Source: Panax quinquefolius
Lineage: Eukaryota > Streptophyta > Magnoliopsida > Apiales > Araliaceae
DNA length: 64,000 nucleotides
Assembly (NCBI GenBank): GCA_020205615.1
Contig: CM035163.1
Location: 39,628,189 to 39,692,188, forward strand
Direction: 5' to 3'
Position 1 is the first letter of the stretch, and each line of letters begins with the position of its first letter. Both the position numbers and the translations under genes were made by a program. Shown piece after piece: positions 11,313-22,586 of the stretch. The notes under the pieces were generated by a model. That model saw only the letters and a program-made list of their open reading frames with translations. It did no database searches and was not told where the DNA came from.

Positions 11313-11933
11313 TTACATTTTCCTTAAGGCATTGTCAAAATCTGCCTTGGCAAGACCGGCAATAGTATCACGGCTGATAGTATGCCTCGTCTGCCCCACC
11401 TCTACAAGATAACCAGCTACCTGCTGCTGGAAATCTGTGTGAGAACTCCTATAGATATAGGACATTCTCCCTATCTTCTGTCGTTTTGTCTTTAGCTCCT
11501 CCTTGAGCTCAAAGACCTCATGCCTTAACTTATGGACTTTGTCCTTGGCCAAAATCCTTTCATCATGTTCCTACTCCCACATGGACTCCACGTCCGTCTT
11601 GTCCTCTATAACCATCTGGAGCTCTGCTTTCAGCTCCTTAACCTCCTGACAATAATGGATATTTCTATACAACACTGACATAAACAATAACATCATCGAC
11701 TCCCCAGGATCCATCTCTGCTGCTATAGCTATCGGGTTGAAGGACACTACCTCCACCTCTTCCTCTATCATACCATCGAACACTGACATGAGGTTAGGAT
11801 CCTCTGAGTCTCCATACTCAATAACAACAACTTCAGGCTCTGCCGCTATGGGGTTCAGTATAACCTCTACTTGGTTCACCGACTCTTCACTAATTTCCTG
11901 TACATCTAACTGCATTCCATTTACTCCTGACAT
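11313..11933 (-). pseudogene. Chr-A accessory frame upstream of gag, unrecognised
   Basis: One minus-strand frame of about 206 codons (M at 11933) interrupted by a single TAG at about 11568-11570. The N-terminal half is strongly acidic and hydrophobic (SEESVNQVEVILN, VIEYGDSEDPNL, GMIEEEVEVV). The C-terminal half is charged and heptad-like (KVHKLRHEVFELKEELKTKRQK), suggesting a coiled coil. It lies between PBS and gag, where Tekay-type elements usually have only a short leader; Chr-D and Chr-E have no room for it. Not similar to any Gag or Pol domain I know. Function unknown; it could be an acquired host fragment or a family-specific protein. Confidence 0.6.
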
Positions 11934-12099
11934 CTACACAAAACAATTAAGTTGATTAGTACACGTTAGAAGAATAATAAAAACACATAATATAATCATA
12001 ATGCATTTTTATAAGGTTATTTTCTTCTTTTATTTTTTTGACTCTTCTTAAGGTTATGACTTAAGGTTTTATTTCCCTCCTTAAGTTTTATAACCTACT

Positions 12100-12111
12100 G
12101 CTTTGATACCA
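12100..12111 (-). other. Chr-A primer binding site
   Basis: Minus-strand TGGTATCAAAGC, a one-base variant of TGGTATCAGAGC, which pairs with the 3' end of plant initiator methionyl tRNA. Three bases after the 5' LTR end. Sets the element's orientation and the 5' LTR. Confidence 0.93.
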
Positions 12112-12114
12112 ACC

Positions 12115-14987
12115 TGTGACGCCCCCAAATCTGGGTCTCTACCAACCCGACAGATGGTGCTACACGGTACTACCATTCATACATACATTCAATTGAAATA
12201 CCTTAAAAGAACGAATATGCCTTATATATATTAAAATAATATTTACATTTCCCCAGGTTCTTGATAACCCTTTCTCTTGTTCTTGTCATAATATCAAATA
12301 TATTACAATCGCTCATTCTATATTATTACAAAAGTATTCTATGGATTCGTCTTCACCTTGCCCTTATCCTTGCCAGAGCCTTCGATCCATTCGATCTTAG
12401 CTGTGTTCATATGGTTCAAGCAAGAGTGAGCATGACTAGCTCAGCAAGTACAACATTTCTAATAAACAACATGCTTGAAACATAGGAATCATATATCTTC
12501 AATAACTGAACAATAGTTATGAAGTACTATCGGTAATTCAAAATAGCACTTCTTTTCCTTCAAAACGTTTTACAACAACAATATTCAATAAAACATCAAT
12601 TCTGGTCCAAGACCTTGAGCATATCATAAGTTCTTTGAAAAAAGGACATCCCGGTACTAAGTCCGTAAGTCTGACATTTCTTACGAGCACGTCTAAGTGA
12701 TCAGCCTATAGTACTCTATGTTGATCAACACTACATTCATTAAACGTATGTACGTTTAAGTTGTGGCAACCTCACGTGCCTGTCGTATGACGACAAAACA
12801 TTTTTAGCATACTCAGTCTTCGATTGAAAACCACACCAATATAACTTGGTAAACATTGTACATGCTTTGATAGAAACATAATTTAAGTCTAGCCGAAAGA
12901 ATTGGCGTTGACTTCGTCATACATCAATTCATGCATAAGAATACATGAATCACAAAGCTTGTTCAGAATGAACTGAAACAAGGGTTAGAGTACTTTCCTT
13001 TAGCGTCTGCTGCAGTTAATAACACGTTCTTTGGTTTAAGTCTTTAAGGTTTCTACAATACATGATCACATAATGTACCACATTAGGTAATATATAATCA
13101 AGTATGAGTACATCTATATCTTACCCTTCTTCTCAATCCAAACATGACTTAGATTTGTTATTATTGGTTCCGGCTTTCCATTGCGTTGTTCTTATCTTCA
13201 CATTACATTCATGTTTGATTGTTATCTTTAACCTTTAGGCAACATTATTAAGGTTTAACAATACCTTATAATGATTCATTAAGTTCTTTAGTTCATTATC
13301 TAAGACTTACTATTCATTTTATACTTGTAAACTTTCTTCTTTATGCATTTCTTAAGTTTGACGCTGCGGCGCCAGTCTCCTTTGTATAACTCGTGTTCCA
13401 GTGTGAGTTTCCAGTAGATATGACTTGACTCCATCGAAAACCAACGTTTCCAAGTTCAAACACAAAATACAACTTCCATTCCGAGAATTTCACGAATTCG
13501 AAGCTTAACGTCCAATAATGTGAATTCCGGCAAATCTTCATTACTAACGATATGATCATGGTTCTAAATGGATTATACCATCATATGAACATTTCAAACT
13601 ACTTATTACATTAACTTATTTTCAAATTAGTTTTTGACTTATTCTCATGAGTTAATGACTTAATCAACTTATAAGCTACGAATTCCATTTCTTATAACTT
13701 AATATGGTTTTAAGTCCTTTACTCAATGTTCTCATACCATATTGAACATACTAACATCATATGACAATCATATGATAAGTTTATCATAAGTTCATAACTT
13801 ATTTAGGTTCAAGTTACTTATTCATGATCTATTCGGCTTAAGTTCATTCATTCATCAATTCTTACATGTTCCTAGCATACATGCTTATTTTATTACACTT
13901 TTCTTATCACCCTACAATGATAGAGATGAAGGTATATTAGACACAAGATCATTACCTTTGATGAACTAGTTCTTCTTCTTCTTCTTGAAGATTTAATAAT
14001 GGAAGTCTAACTTATAAGTGCTTATTCTTGCTTAACCTCTCTAACCAATAAGTTACTTTGTAAGAGAAATTTGTTGAATGAAATAAAACAAGCAAATAAT
14101 GAATTGTGAGCTTGCTATTTATAGACTAACCAACGTGAGGGCACTATGGTCATTAAGTATTCCACCTCCTTAATAACCTCCTTACTATTCATCTACTTAA
14201 CCACTAAGTAAACTTGCTAGCCACATAAAGTACTTGATCATCACAACACTTGGTCATTATATAAAGTTCTTGCCCATCAAGTCTATCCATGGGTTGCACC
14301 ATGGATCCTCATTATCCAATGGATCATAATTTGGGCTTTAATCCACTTAGCTTAACTCAAACCTTTGGGCTTGCATTAAGTTACTTTGGAGTTTAGCTTA
14401 CTAATTTCTTGGTCTTGTACCTTAATTCTTGTTGGACTATTCAATTATTACATAATCCTACAAGTCCAAGTCTTTTAATTAAAAGCTTTATTATTATACC
14501 ATATGTATAATTCTCGTATTCTAGTTCGTATATTAATTCGTAACATACGTTATTCCCTTCTTCATACGTACTTGCATAATACTTCGTATCATACAATCAA
14601 TACACATTCTTTCTAACGTTTAATATTCCTAACATTCTCAAAATAAGTCCGCATGTGAAATATTACGTTTTCCATACTTAGATTATTATTACATAATCCG
14701 TCTCACATTGATATTATAACATTACATATTTTTCAGAAGTTCAAAAATAATTCCCGAGCATAAATCGATGAATAGTGTTTTTTGGAAAATTTCTTGGAAA
14801 ACATTTATTTTCGTTTTTAGAAATTCAAACACTTTAATTCTCCCACGTAGTTAAAATACTACGACTTTCCGGTGTTTCTAAGTTATAGAACGACATTCAT
14901 CTTACTAACAAATAATAAAAATAAATAATATTATTTTATTCATTATTAAAAGTATTTACAAAATGTTCGATTTTCTGGGGCGTTACA
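12115..14987 (-). repeat. Chr-A 5' LTR
   Basis: 2,873 bases. Minus-strand start TGTAACGCCCC at 14987, end GGGCGTCACA at 12115, then PBS. About 370 bases shorter than the 3' LTR because the region matching 4490-4930 is mostly absent (junction near 13385-13460). TATA box (minus) at 14116-14123. A donor-like CAAAG|GTAATG lies near 13955 and an acceptor-like ACACAG near 12400 (minus strand). Confidence 0.93.
14116..14123 (-). promoter_or_regulatory. TATA box of Chr-A 5' LTR
   Basis: Minus-strand TATAAATA in the context GTCTATAAATAGC. This is the copy that would drive the genomic RNA. Confidence 0.75.
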
Positions 14988-15460
14988 TGATTTCACACTG
15001 TTCTATAACTTGATGAGAATTGCGACTAATTCGAAACACCACTTTATACCCATATTATCTCTGCTAGTCCCAGCTACACCTTTATTTCTTGAAAGGAATT
15101 GTGAAACAAAAGGGTGAGCACAAATAGCCCAGTAAAGAATATCATGACTTAAGATAATTAAATTATCAATAGCCTTCATCAATTATAATTCAGATATTTA
15201 GAACATATGGTAGATGATAAAAGTTTTCAACCATAATTGTAATGGAATCAACACTCCATTAGAAGAGTCAAGTAGAACATAATGTCTACTATCTTCTCCA
15301 AATTAAAAGTCCTTCAATATTTTATTCTTGTAACACCAATCAACAGTTCTTAGTTGTACCTAAGACAAAGAGACTTTCACCACCTGTCTTTAACTAAAAC
15401 ACAAAAGATCGTGGTTATACCAATTCACAGTTCTTGTTTATAATTATGTCATTAAATTCA

Positions 15461-15960
15461 TCTTTGCACTCCAGGCCAAAGATATTCAATTGTAACACCA
15501 ATAGTCATGCCAATAATTAACAGTCCATCTTTACACTATGGGCCAAAAACATAAAACTGTAAAACCAATAATCAACAGTCCATCTATGCACTATGGGCCA
15601 AAGATATACAACTTTAAAACCAATAATCAACAGTCCATCTTTGCACTACAGGCCAAAGATATTCAACTATAAAACTAATAATCAACAGTCCATCTTTGCA
15701 CTACGGGCCAAAGATATACAACTGTAAAACCAATAATCAACAGTCCATCTTTGTACTATGGGCCAAAGATATTCAACTATAAAATTAATAATCAACAGTC
15801 CATCTTTGCACTACGGGACAAAGACATACAACTGTAAAACCAATAGTCATGATTATACCAATATACAATTCCAATCATGATTATACCAATACATAATTCC
15901 TGGTCATAATCATACTGATCAACAGTTCATCGTTACACTACGGGCCAAAGATAACTTTCC
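15461..15960 (-). repeat. 55-bp tandem array of CTTTG...CAAAG hairpins
   Basis: A regular 55-base period: the phrase ATCAACAGTCCATC recurs at 15571, 15626, 15681, 15736 and 15791, with a variant at 15516. Looser copies lie on both sides. Each unit carries CTTTGCACTACGGGCCAAAG (plus-strand reading), an inverted repeat with a 7-base stem once the flanking AT is included. It is the most regular version of a motif found in all related LTRs here. Confidence 0.92.
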
Positions 15961-17769
15961 AACAAAAATTTAAGTCTGAGGATGGTGACAATTATATATA
16001 TAATGAATGGATCGAAATAATCAGAATAATAAAATAAAATAGATCTTAGTGATTTTCAACTTAATTATCCAGAGTCCAAATTGCCAACGTGATATCCAGA
16101 AAATCGATTAGAATTCTTGATAGAATATAAAGTTCAAGTAAATGTGAAGTTCCCGACTCAAATATTATAACTTAAAACTGAATAGAAAGATTCATGTCAA
16201 GATAATAGATGAAGCACAAACTATTAAGGATATTCTAATCATTTCAGGATTGTTCACCATTTAATGATAAGCTGAAGAAACGAATAATAATATCTTCTAT
16301 AATATGGAGTATGAAAGAAAATGATATCACTTTACCATAAAAATGATACCCCTTATCATAATAATGATATCCCTTACTTAGCATGTGACTTGATTCTGCT
16401 TTTTGTGAAATTGATCAATTTAAACAATGCTTGCATTCCTTATCCACACTTGGAGTAACCTTACACTCAACAGAAATACTCATAATATTATAGTCACACT
16501 ATTGTAGTAAAAGAATTTTATATTTTTAGTGTAGTGATGATGTATCTTTAGTTGTTCAATCGGGCAACCTATTTATACTGAAAATTGAGAAAACAATTAG
16601 CACAGATGCTTTGACAAAATAACTAAATGAGCTGCATAAAATAATGGCAGTGGAATTTATGATCCCACGGAGAAAATTAAACCCACTTGTACACATTTGA
16701 ACAAATTTATTCAATAATAGAGTTGTGGTCCATACTACTTTAGAAAAAAGTAGAGTGTCGGCAAGTCATGCCAGACTTACTTTTGTAAAAAAAAAATTGA
16801 ACAAACATCTGCATATCATACTTATCTTTAATTAACACCCTTTACAATCTTTGAACAATTATTCACAATTATTAACATAGACTCACAATACTACCAACTG
16901 GCTTAATTATATCATATCAAATAATATGAGTTACTATGCAATAACTACTATGACAATTATTAAATAAAATACTGAGTGACTTCTTACATAATTAAGAATC
17001 AATAATATGAATCACTGTACAATACCATGTGCTACTGAGGAATACCGTGTACTACTGTGTAATCACGCGTATTACTGTATTTTTATCACCGGTATTTCAA
17101 TAGTTAACGGTAAAAGTTTTGTCGTTAATTTTTAAAAAGGTTATTTTTGTCGCTTTCCCTATCCGACAGTTATTCTGCTATAGGGCCCACCAATGATTGC
17201 GCTGTCGTACGAATATTCCCCGACAAAAAGAATATTCCTAGACCAAACGAATATTTTATGACAACATGCATACTTTACAAAATTTGTACATGTCACCCAT
17301 AACTATATCATTATATCAAATCAATACCTTACGAATTCTATTAAAAGTCGGGATCAACACCAAAACATATTTACCTCAGATTACATATAAACCAACTAAT
17401 AATTCATTATTCGTTCAAGTTGTCTTTATATATCGCACTATATTCCAAAAACATATAAATGAATAACAAAGCTAAACAAAACCATATATGACAATTTATT
17501 TTAAAAACATTAGTCCAGCGTTATGGTATTATCACCATTGACCAAAATTTAACTATCAATTTAATTAATTTTAACAGAAACTAGACTTCAAATGCTCCAA
17601 TTTAGCATCAAAAATCACCAAAATCAGATTTAAAATCATTAAGTTATACATTTTTAAAACTTAAATTTTATTGCTAAAAATTTTGCTTGAAAATTTCTGA
17701 ATCAGCCACCTCACGAAATTCATTAAAACTCATACGTTAATCTTTAACGGTTCAAAATTTATGAACATA

Positions 17770-17774
17770 TACTC
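17770..17774. repeat. Target site duplication of Chr-A-family solo LTR, left copy
   Basis: TACTC, repeated exactly at 21671-21675. Confidence 0.9.
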
Positions 17775-18904
17775 TGTAACGCCCCAGAAAATTTGGATTT
17801 TTGAGAATTAAATTTTTATTTTGATTATGTGGATTAAATGAATTTAATTAATTATTTATGGGAGTAAGCTAATTGAAGGTCGTTCTATGACCTAGACATA
17901 TCGGAATGTCGTAGTATTTTGGCTACGTGGTAGAATTAAAGTGTTTGAATTTCCAACGAAAATAAAAGCTTTCCGAGAAATTTTTCAGAAAAACACTATT
18001 CACGCATTTACGCCGGAATTATTTTTGAATTTTTGAGAAATACGTAATGATAAAATATCGAGGTAAGATAGAATATCCAATAATATTTCAGTTATGGCAA
18101 ACGCAGTTTTTCGCCTGCGGACTTAAAACCTAACGATTAGGGAAAATGAATTCCGAGAAGGAATTTAAATATGTATAATGAATTAAAACAATGATTGTAT
18201 AATACGTAAGTATTGTACGAGGTAATGAATACTAGTATAATACAAGATATTATACGAGAATGTATGAATGATGGAATATCGTATATTAAATAAGTATATG
18301 AGTTAGAATACGAGATTAATACGTAAATTATATGTTATAAGGCTTTAAGCCTATGTATTGAATTTGTAGAAATTGTAATGTCTAATTGGGATAATAATAA
18401 AGCCCAATACGAATTAATGTTAAAGCTCAAATGTTTGTAATGATAAGTCTAATGTAAATTATTGAACAAGCCCAAGTGTTTGTTTAATTACAAAGCCCAA
18501 TGTATAAGATAAGTTAATTAAGCTAAATGAAGGTAAAGCCCAAAGTAAGAATCCAATGGATTAGGAGGATCCATGGGGCAACCCATGATTATATGGGTAA
18601 TCTTGGTGGCCAAGAATTAAGTGTGTTGAGCAAGTAGACTTAAGTGTTAAGCAAAGAAAAAGTTAAGTAACTTAAAGGCTAATTAAAGTGCTTATGTGTG
18701 ATAAGCAAGTAAAGTGCTTATGAGTGATGAGCAAGTAAAGTGCTTATGTGTGGTAACCAAGTTAACTTAATGGCTAAGTGTTGTGATGGCCAAGTAACTT
18801 ATTTGGTGAGCAAGTAAACTTAAGGTTTAAGTAATGAATAGTATGGAGGTTTAGTAAGGAGGTGGAATGGCTTAATGACTATTAAGCCCTCAATTAGAAT
18901 TTCC

Positions 18905-18912
18905 TATAAATA
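18905..18912 (+). promoter_or_regulatory. TATA box of Chr-A-family solo LTR
   Basis: TATAAATA in TTCCTATAAATAGGAAG. The surrounding TTCCTATAAATAGGAA is itself an imperfect palindrome. Confidence 0.72.
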
Positions 18913-19079
18913 GGAAGCTTGCTAGTTCATTTGTTGGTTGTTAGAATTTCATCCAATAACTTATAGCTTATTGGTTAGAGAGAAAAAGCTACAAAAGCTA
19001 GAACAAGTTAGTCTTTGAGAATTCAAGAAGCAAGAAGGAAATTAAAGATTAAGCAAGTGATCTTCATAGGTAAGAACTT

Positions 19080-21388
19080 AAGTCATGATTTTCTTTCCCT
19101 TCCATTGGTAGGGAGAGGGGTAGTGGTAGAACATGTATGCTAAGGAATGACAGGAATGAGTAATCAAAGAGCTTAAGTTTTAATAAGCCCTTTAAGTCAT
19201 GAATAAGTAATTCAAACTTAATTAAGTTGTGAACTCATGAGGAACTTAGATGAACTTCTCATATGTTTACTTTAATAAGATTGTATGATAATAAGAAGCA
19301 AGGATGATGGTTAAAAGATTTAAGCTTTGATAAGTCATGCAAAGTGAATTCATAATTAGTTCATACTTTTACAAGTTATAGACTAATGAATAACAAGTAA
19401 TAACTTATCATGTCAATAAGTTAATAAGTATGTATGTCAAGATGTTAGTATGTTGGATATTAAATCAATAATAAGTCATAAGTAAATGAAATCATGAAAG
19501 TTATAAGTTGATAAGCCATGAACTTATAAAGAATAAGTCAAAACCTAATTTAAAAATAAGTAAATGTAATAAGTAGTTTGAAATGTTTATATGATGGTTA
19601 GAATCCATTTAGAACAATGATCAAATCGTTAGTAAAGAAGGTATGCCCGAATTCACACGATTGGGCGTTAAGCGTCGAATTCGTGAAATTCTCGAAATGG
19701 AAGTCGTATTTTGTGTTTGAGCTTGGAAACATTGGTTTTCAATGGAGACAAGTCTCATTCGGCATTATAGAGTTGTGGACTCAAAAATGACCGGATTCTG
19801 ACTTAGAACGAAGAAACGAGCGTTGAACGTTCACGAACGTTTATCGTTTTTATTAAAAATGAACTAATAGGTGAATTTTGAGCAAACGAAGTCAAATAGA
19901 TAAAATTCTTGCATGAACGAGTAGAGTATGTAATTTGTGAACCGTAGGCTTTTGAACGAGCCAATTCGGACTTATAACGAAGAAGTTATGCGTCCATGAA
20001 TCTCACAAAAATAAAAATCTGTCAAATTTTTCTGAGGCACAGAGTCAGCGCCGCAATGCGACTCAAGGCACAAAGGCCCGAGCCGCGGCGTGAGGCCGAG
20101 TCAGGGTACACTGCTAATTGGTGCCACAGCGCGGCCATAACAAAGGAGACTCGCACCGCAGCGTCGAGTCCGAAGCATGCACACTACTAAGTCATGCCGC
20201 GACGTGACATAAAGAAGAAATGTCGGCGCCGCAGCGCCAGCTTTAGGGATTGCATAGAGATGAAAAATTATGAAGATAAAAGGAAAGACAAATGAAGTAA
20301 CGCAACCTTAACAAACATAAGGTGGCATTATTAAGATATTCTTAAACCTTAAGTATGATCACTTAGGGTTGAAGATAAGTAATTGAACGTGAATGATATG
20401 CAGTAAGTGTACTTAACCAATGACGATCGAGTTTCGATTAATAAACGTGATAACGTTAGTAAGTCGTGAAGAAGGATGATTAACTAGAAACGAGTTATAT
20501 TAATAAAGTAAATCTAAGTAAGACATAGAAGAGAAAGTACTTAGTAAGAATGATGTAAGTTATAACGATAAGTCGGAACCAATAAAGAACAAATCTAATA
20601 CAGGATTAGATTGAGAAGAAGGGTAAGATTCATTAGGAACCATGTATGTTCATTCATGACCTAATGTGGTATGTTATGTGGTTATGTGTTGTAGAGACCG
20701 TAAAGACCGAAAAGGAAACATTATTATTATCTGAAGAGCAGTATTGAAGGCAAGTTTTTCTTAAAACGCTTGTCTAACCTTCGTGTTAGCCAAGTTTTCT
20801 GTGATTCATGTTATCAGATGCATGAATTGTTTTACGAAAATGTTGATGCCAATTTTAACCCGGCTAGACTAATCTTGAAGATTGATTGATTTATTTATAA
20901 GTCTTTCAATATAGAATTGATAACGCTATCCTACGCCAATTGTTTGGTACGGATTCAAGGTAAGCCTGAGTATGAATAAACAAATGTATTTTTCATCGAT
21001 TATTCGATGGGCACGCGAGGTTGCCAAAACTTAAATGTACATACGTTTAATGGATGTAGTGTTGATCAACATAGAATACTATGGGCTGATCAACCAGAAG
21101 TGCTCATAAGATATGCCGGACTTACGGACTTAGTACCGGGTTGTCCTTTTCAAAAAAATTATAAAATGCTCATGGTCTTGAGCCAGAATTGATGTTTTAC
21201 TGAATATTGTTATTGTAAAACGTTTTGAAGGAAAAGAAATGCTATTTTGAATTATTGATAGTACTTCATAACTATTATCTAGTTATTGAAGATATATGAT
21301 TCCTATGTTTCAAGCATGGTTTTTAAAAGAAATTATTGTACTTGTTGAGCTTGTTATGCTCACTCTTGCTTGAACCATATGAATGCAG
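19080..21388 (+). other. Candidate leader intron in Chr-A-family solo LTR
   Basis: Donor-like ATAG|GTAAGAAC at 19080, about 170 bases after the TATA box. Acceptor-like GAATGCAG at 21388, following GCTTGTTATGCTCACTCTTG. Chr-C and Chr-L have the equivalent pair. It encloses the GC palindrome island. Inferred only. Confidence 0.35.
20040..20245 (+). repeat. GC-rich palindrome island in solo LTR
   Basis: About six GC-rich imperfect palindromes in 205 bases, including GCGCCGCAATGCG, GAGCCGCGGCGTG, CGCACCGCAGCGTC and GGCGCCGCAGCGCC, in AT-rich surroundings. Matches the island at 4465-4670 by position in the LTR. Confidence 0.85.
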
Positions 21389-21670
21389 CTAGGACCGAAC
21401 GAACCGAGGGATCTGACAAGGATAGAGGCAAGACGAAGCTGAACGATTAGTTTACCTTGTAATAAACTAGTAAGTTGTATATATTATAGAATGATGAACA
21501 AAGAATGTAATGGTTTTAGAACCTGGGAACGGGATGTAATATTATTAATGTAATAAGAATGTCGTTGATTCACACATTTTGATGGCGTTTCAATAGAATG
21601 GATGTACAATTATGAGTACCGTGTAGCACCATCTGTCGGGTTGGAGAGACCCGAATTTGAGGGCGTCACA

Positions 21671-22581
21671 TACTCAACTTATATATGTATAACATATCCA
21701 AAAATTACAACGATCCAATGTTCGAATTAAAAATTATAACTCACGTAATAGAGCTTAAAAAAATTGATTTTTCGGACTATGAGTCTTTCGTGCCAGTTTC
21801 ATTCAAACAGTCACCACGAAAAATACATAAGTAATTTTTGGGTGATTCCAATTTCAGTTTTTAGCTTACTTTCAGGGCTTTCTTTTGATATAAGACTCAT
21901 CTCCTAACTCATTATACACAAAGAGTTGTGAATTTTATAAAATTAAGTAGTTAACTAATTTTTCTGAAATTTTCAGATTTTGTTTTTCATTTAATTTCTT
22001 GATTTCTCTCATTTGATTCATGTTTATACAAGTTTAATCCATCAAAAACAAATATGTTTTATCCATATACAATTCATAAAAACTTAACATCCATTTATGA
22101 AAATCAAAGATTAACCAAAGTTTTATTCATTACCTTTAAAGATTTTCTTTCTTCCTTCCTTCCTTCATTCTTCTTCTTCCTTTTTCTCTCTTTCTATCTT
22201 ATGAATATTTTGGGCTACAGGAGGAAGAGGTTGTGAGAAAAATGAGAAAGGCATATCCTGATTTGCCTTATTATGCTCAATCAATTGCCTAACTCCCTTG
22301 TCCCACCAAAATGAAATTAACCAATCAAAGAAAAGGTTGGTGAGGAATGTGTGAAAAGTTTTGAAGTATTAGGAAAATAAGCCTCAAGATTATTCCACCT
22401 CTATCAGCATTAGCCGCCCCTCTCATGGCCACAATTCCATAAATCTAATTCCTCCTCTTTTATTTACTCACTTATCAGTTTAATTCCTCATTTGACTTTT
22501 ATCAATTTAATATTTTACAGTTTTAGAATAATAATCATAAATTAAATTTGACTTTTATTTCATAAAAGTCGGGATCTTACA
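21671..22581 (-). repeat. Chr-B(-) LTR, 5' (U3) segment
   Basis: After the TACTC copy (21671-21675), the Chr-B(-) LTR resumes and ends at 22581 (minus-strand TGTAAGATCCC). It aligns in reverse complement with Chr-B(+) 23430-24330. Short pyrimidine-rich stretch at 22149-22195. No coding content. Confidence 0.87.
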
Positions 22582-22586
22582 TTAGT
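22582..22586. repeat. Target site duplication of Chr-B(-), right copy
   Basis: TTAGT, matching 2819-2823. Confidence 0.9.

Larger units (their letters stand above)
3210..14987 (-). mobile_element. Chr-A: complete but dead chromovirus (Tekay/Del-like)
   Basis: An 11.8-kb minus-strand Ty3/gypsy element: 5' LTR 12115-14987, PBS 12100-12111, accessory frame 11313-11933, gag 10318-10998, then protease, RT, RNase H, integrase and chromodomain down to 6504, polypurine tract 6455-6467, 3' LTR 3210-6454. LTR ends are TGTAACGCCCC and GGGGGCGTCACA. Flanks are TGATG (left) and TGATT (right), a 4/5 target duplication. By eye the LTRs differ at roughly 3% of sites plus one large indel, so the insertion is not recent. 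The chromodomain and long LTRs fit the Tekay/Del lineage; the lineage name is from memory of family features. Confidence 0.93.
14988..17774 (-). repeat. Chr-B(-) LTR, middle segment
   Basis: Continuation of Chr-B(-) after Chr-A. It aligns in reverse complement to Chr-B(+) 33371-36760, except for the Tat-like insert there. Contents: the hairpin array at 15461-15960, a TATA box (minus) at 16570-16577, and a U3-like block at 16980-17250. No coding frames. Confidence 0.88.
17775..21670 (+). mobile_element. Solo LTR of the Chr-A family
   Basis: 3,896 bases from TGTAACGCCCCAGAAAATTT to GAGGGCGTCACA, flanked by TACTC. Plus strand. Same family as the Chr-A LTRs: shared 5' end, shared GTACCGTGTAGCACCATCTG block near the 3' end, and related mid-regions. 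No internal coding sequence, so probably the product of LTR-LTR recombination. It sits inside Chr-B(-). Confidence 0.93.
2824..22581 (-). mobile_element. Chr-B(-): long solo LTR, minus strand, twice interrupted
   Basis: On the minus strand it starts TGTAAGATCCCGACTTTTATG (positions 22581 down) and ends with the GGGGCATCACA terminus at 2824. Flanks carry TTAGT on both sides. Own sequence: 2824-3209, 14988-17774 and 21676-22581, about 4.1 kb, with no coding internal region, so I read it as a solo LTR. Chr-A (3210-14987) and a Chr-A-family solo LTR (17775-21670) interrupt it. Homologous end to end to Chr-B(+). TATA box (minus) at 16570-16577. Confidence 0.88.

Noticed and set aside
15461..15960. 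CRISPR-like array
   Set aside because: Repeat and spacer are not distinct: the whole 55-base unit is repeated with scattered changes, inside a plant LTR. It is an ordinary tandem repeat.
19996..20190. 64-codon frame with Arg/Pro/Ala-rich sequence in the Chr-A-family solo LTR
   Set aside because: Produced by the GC-rich palindromes; not conserved at 4465-4670.
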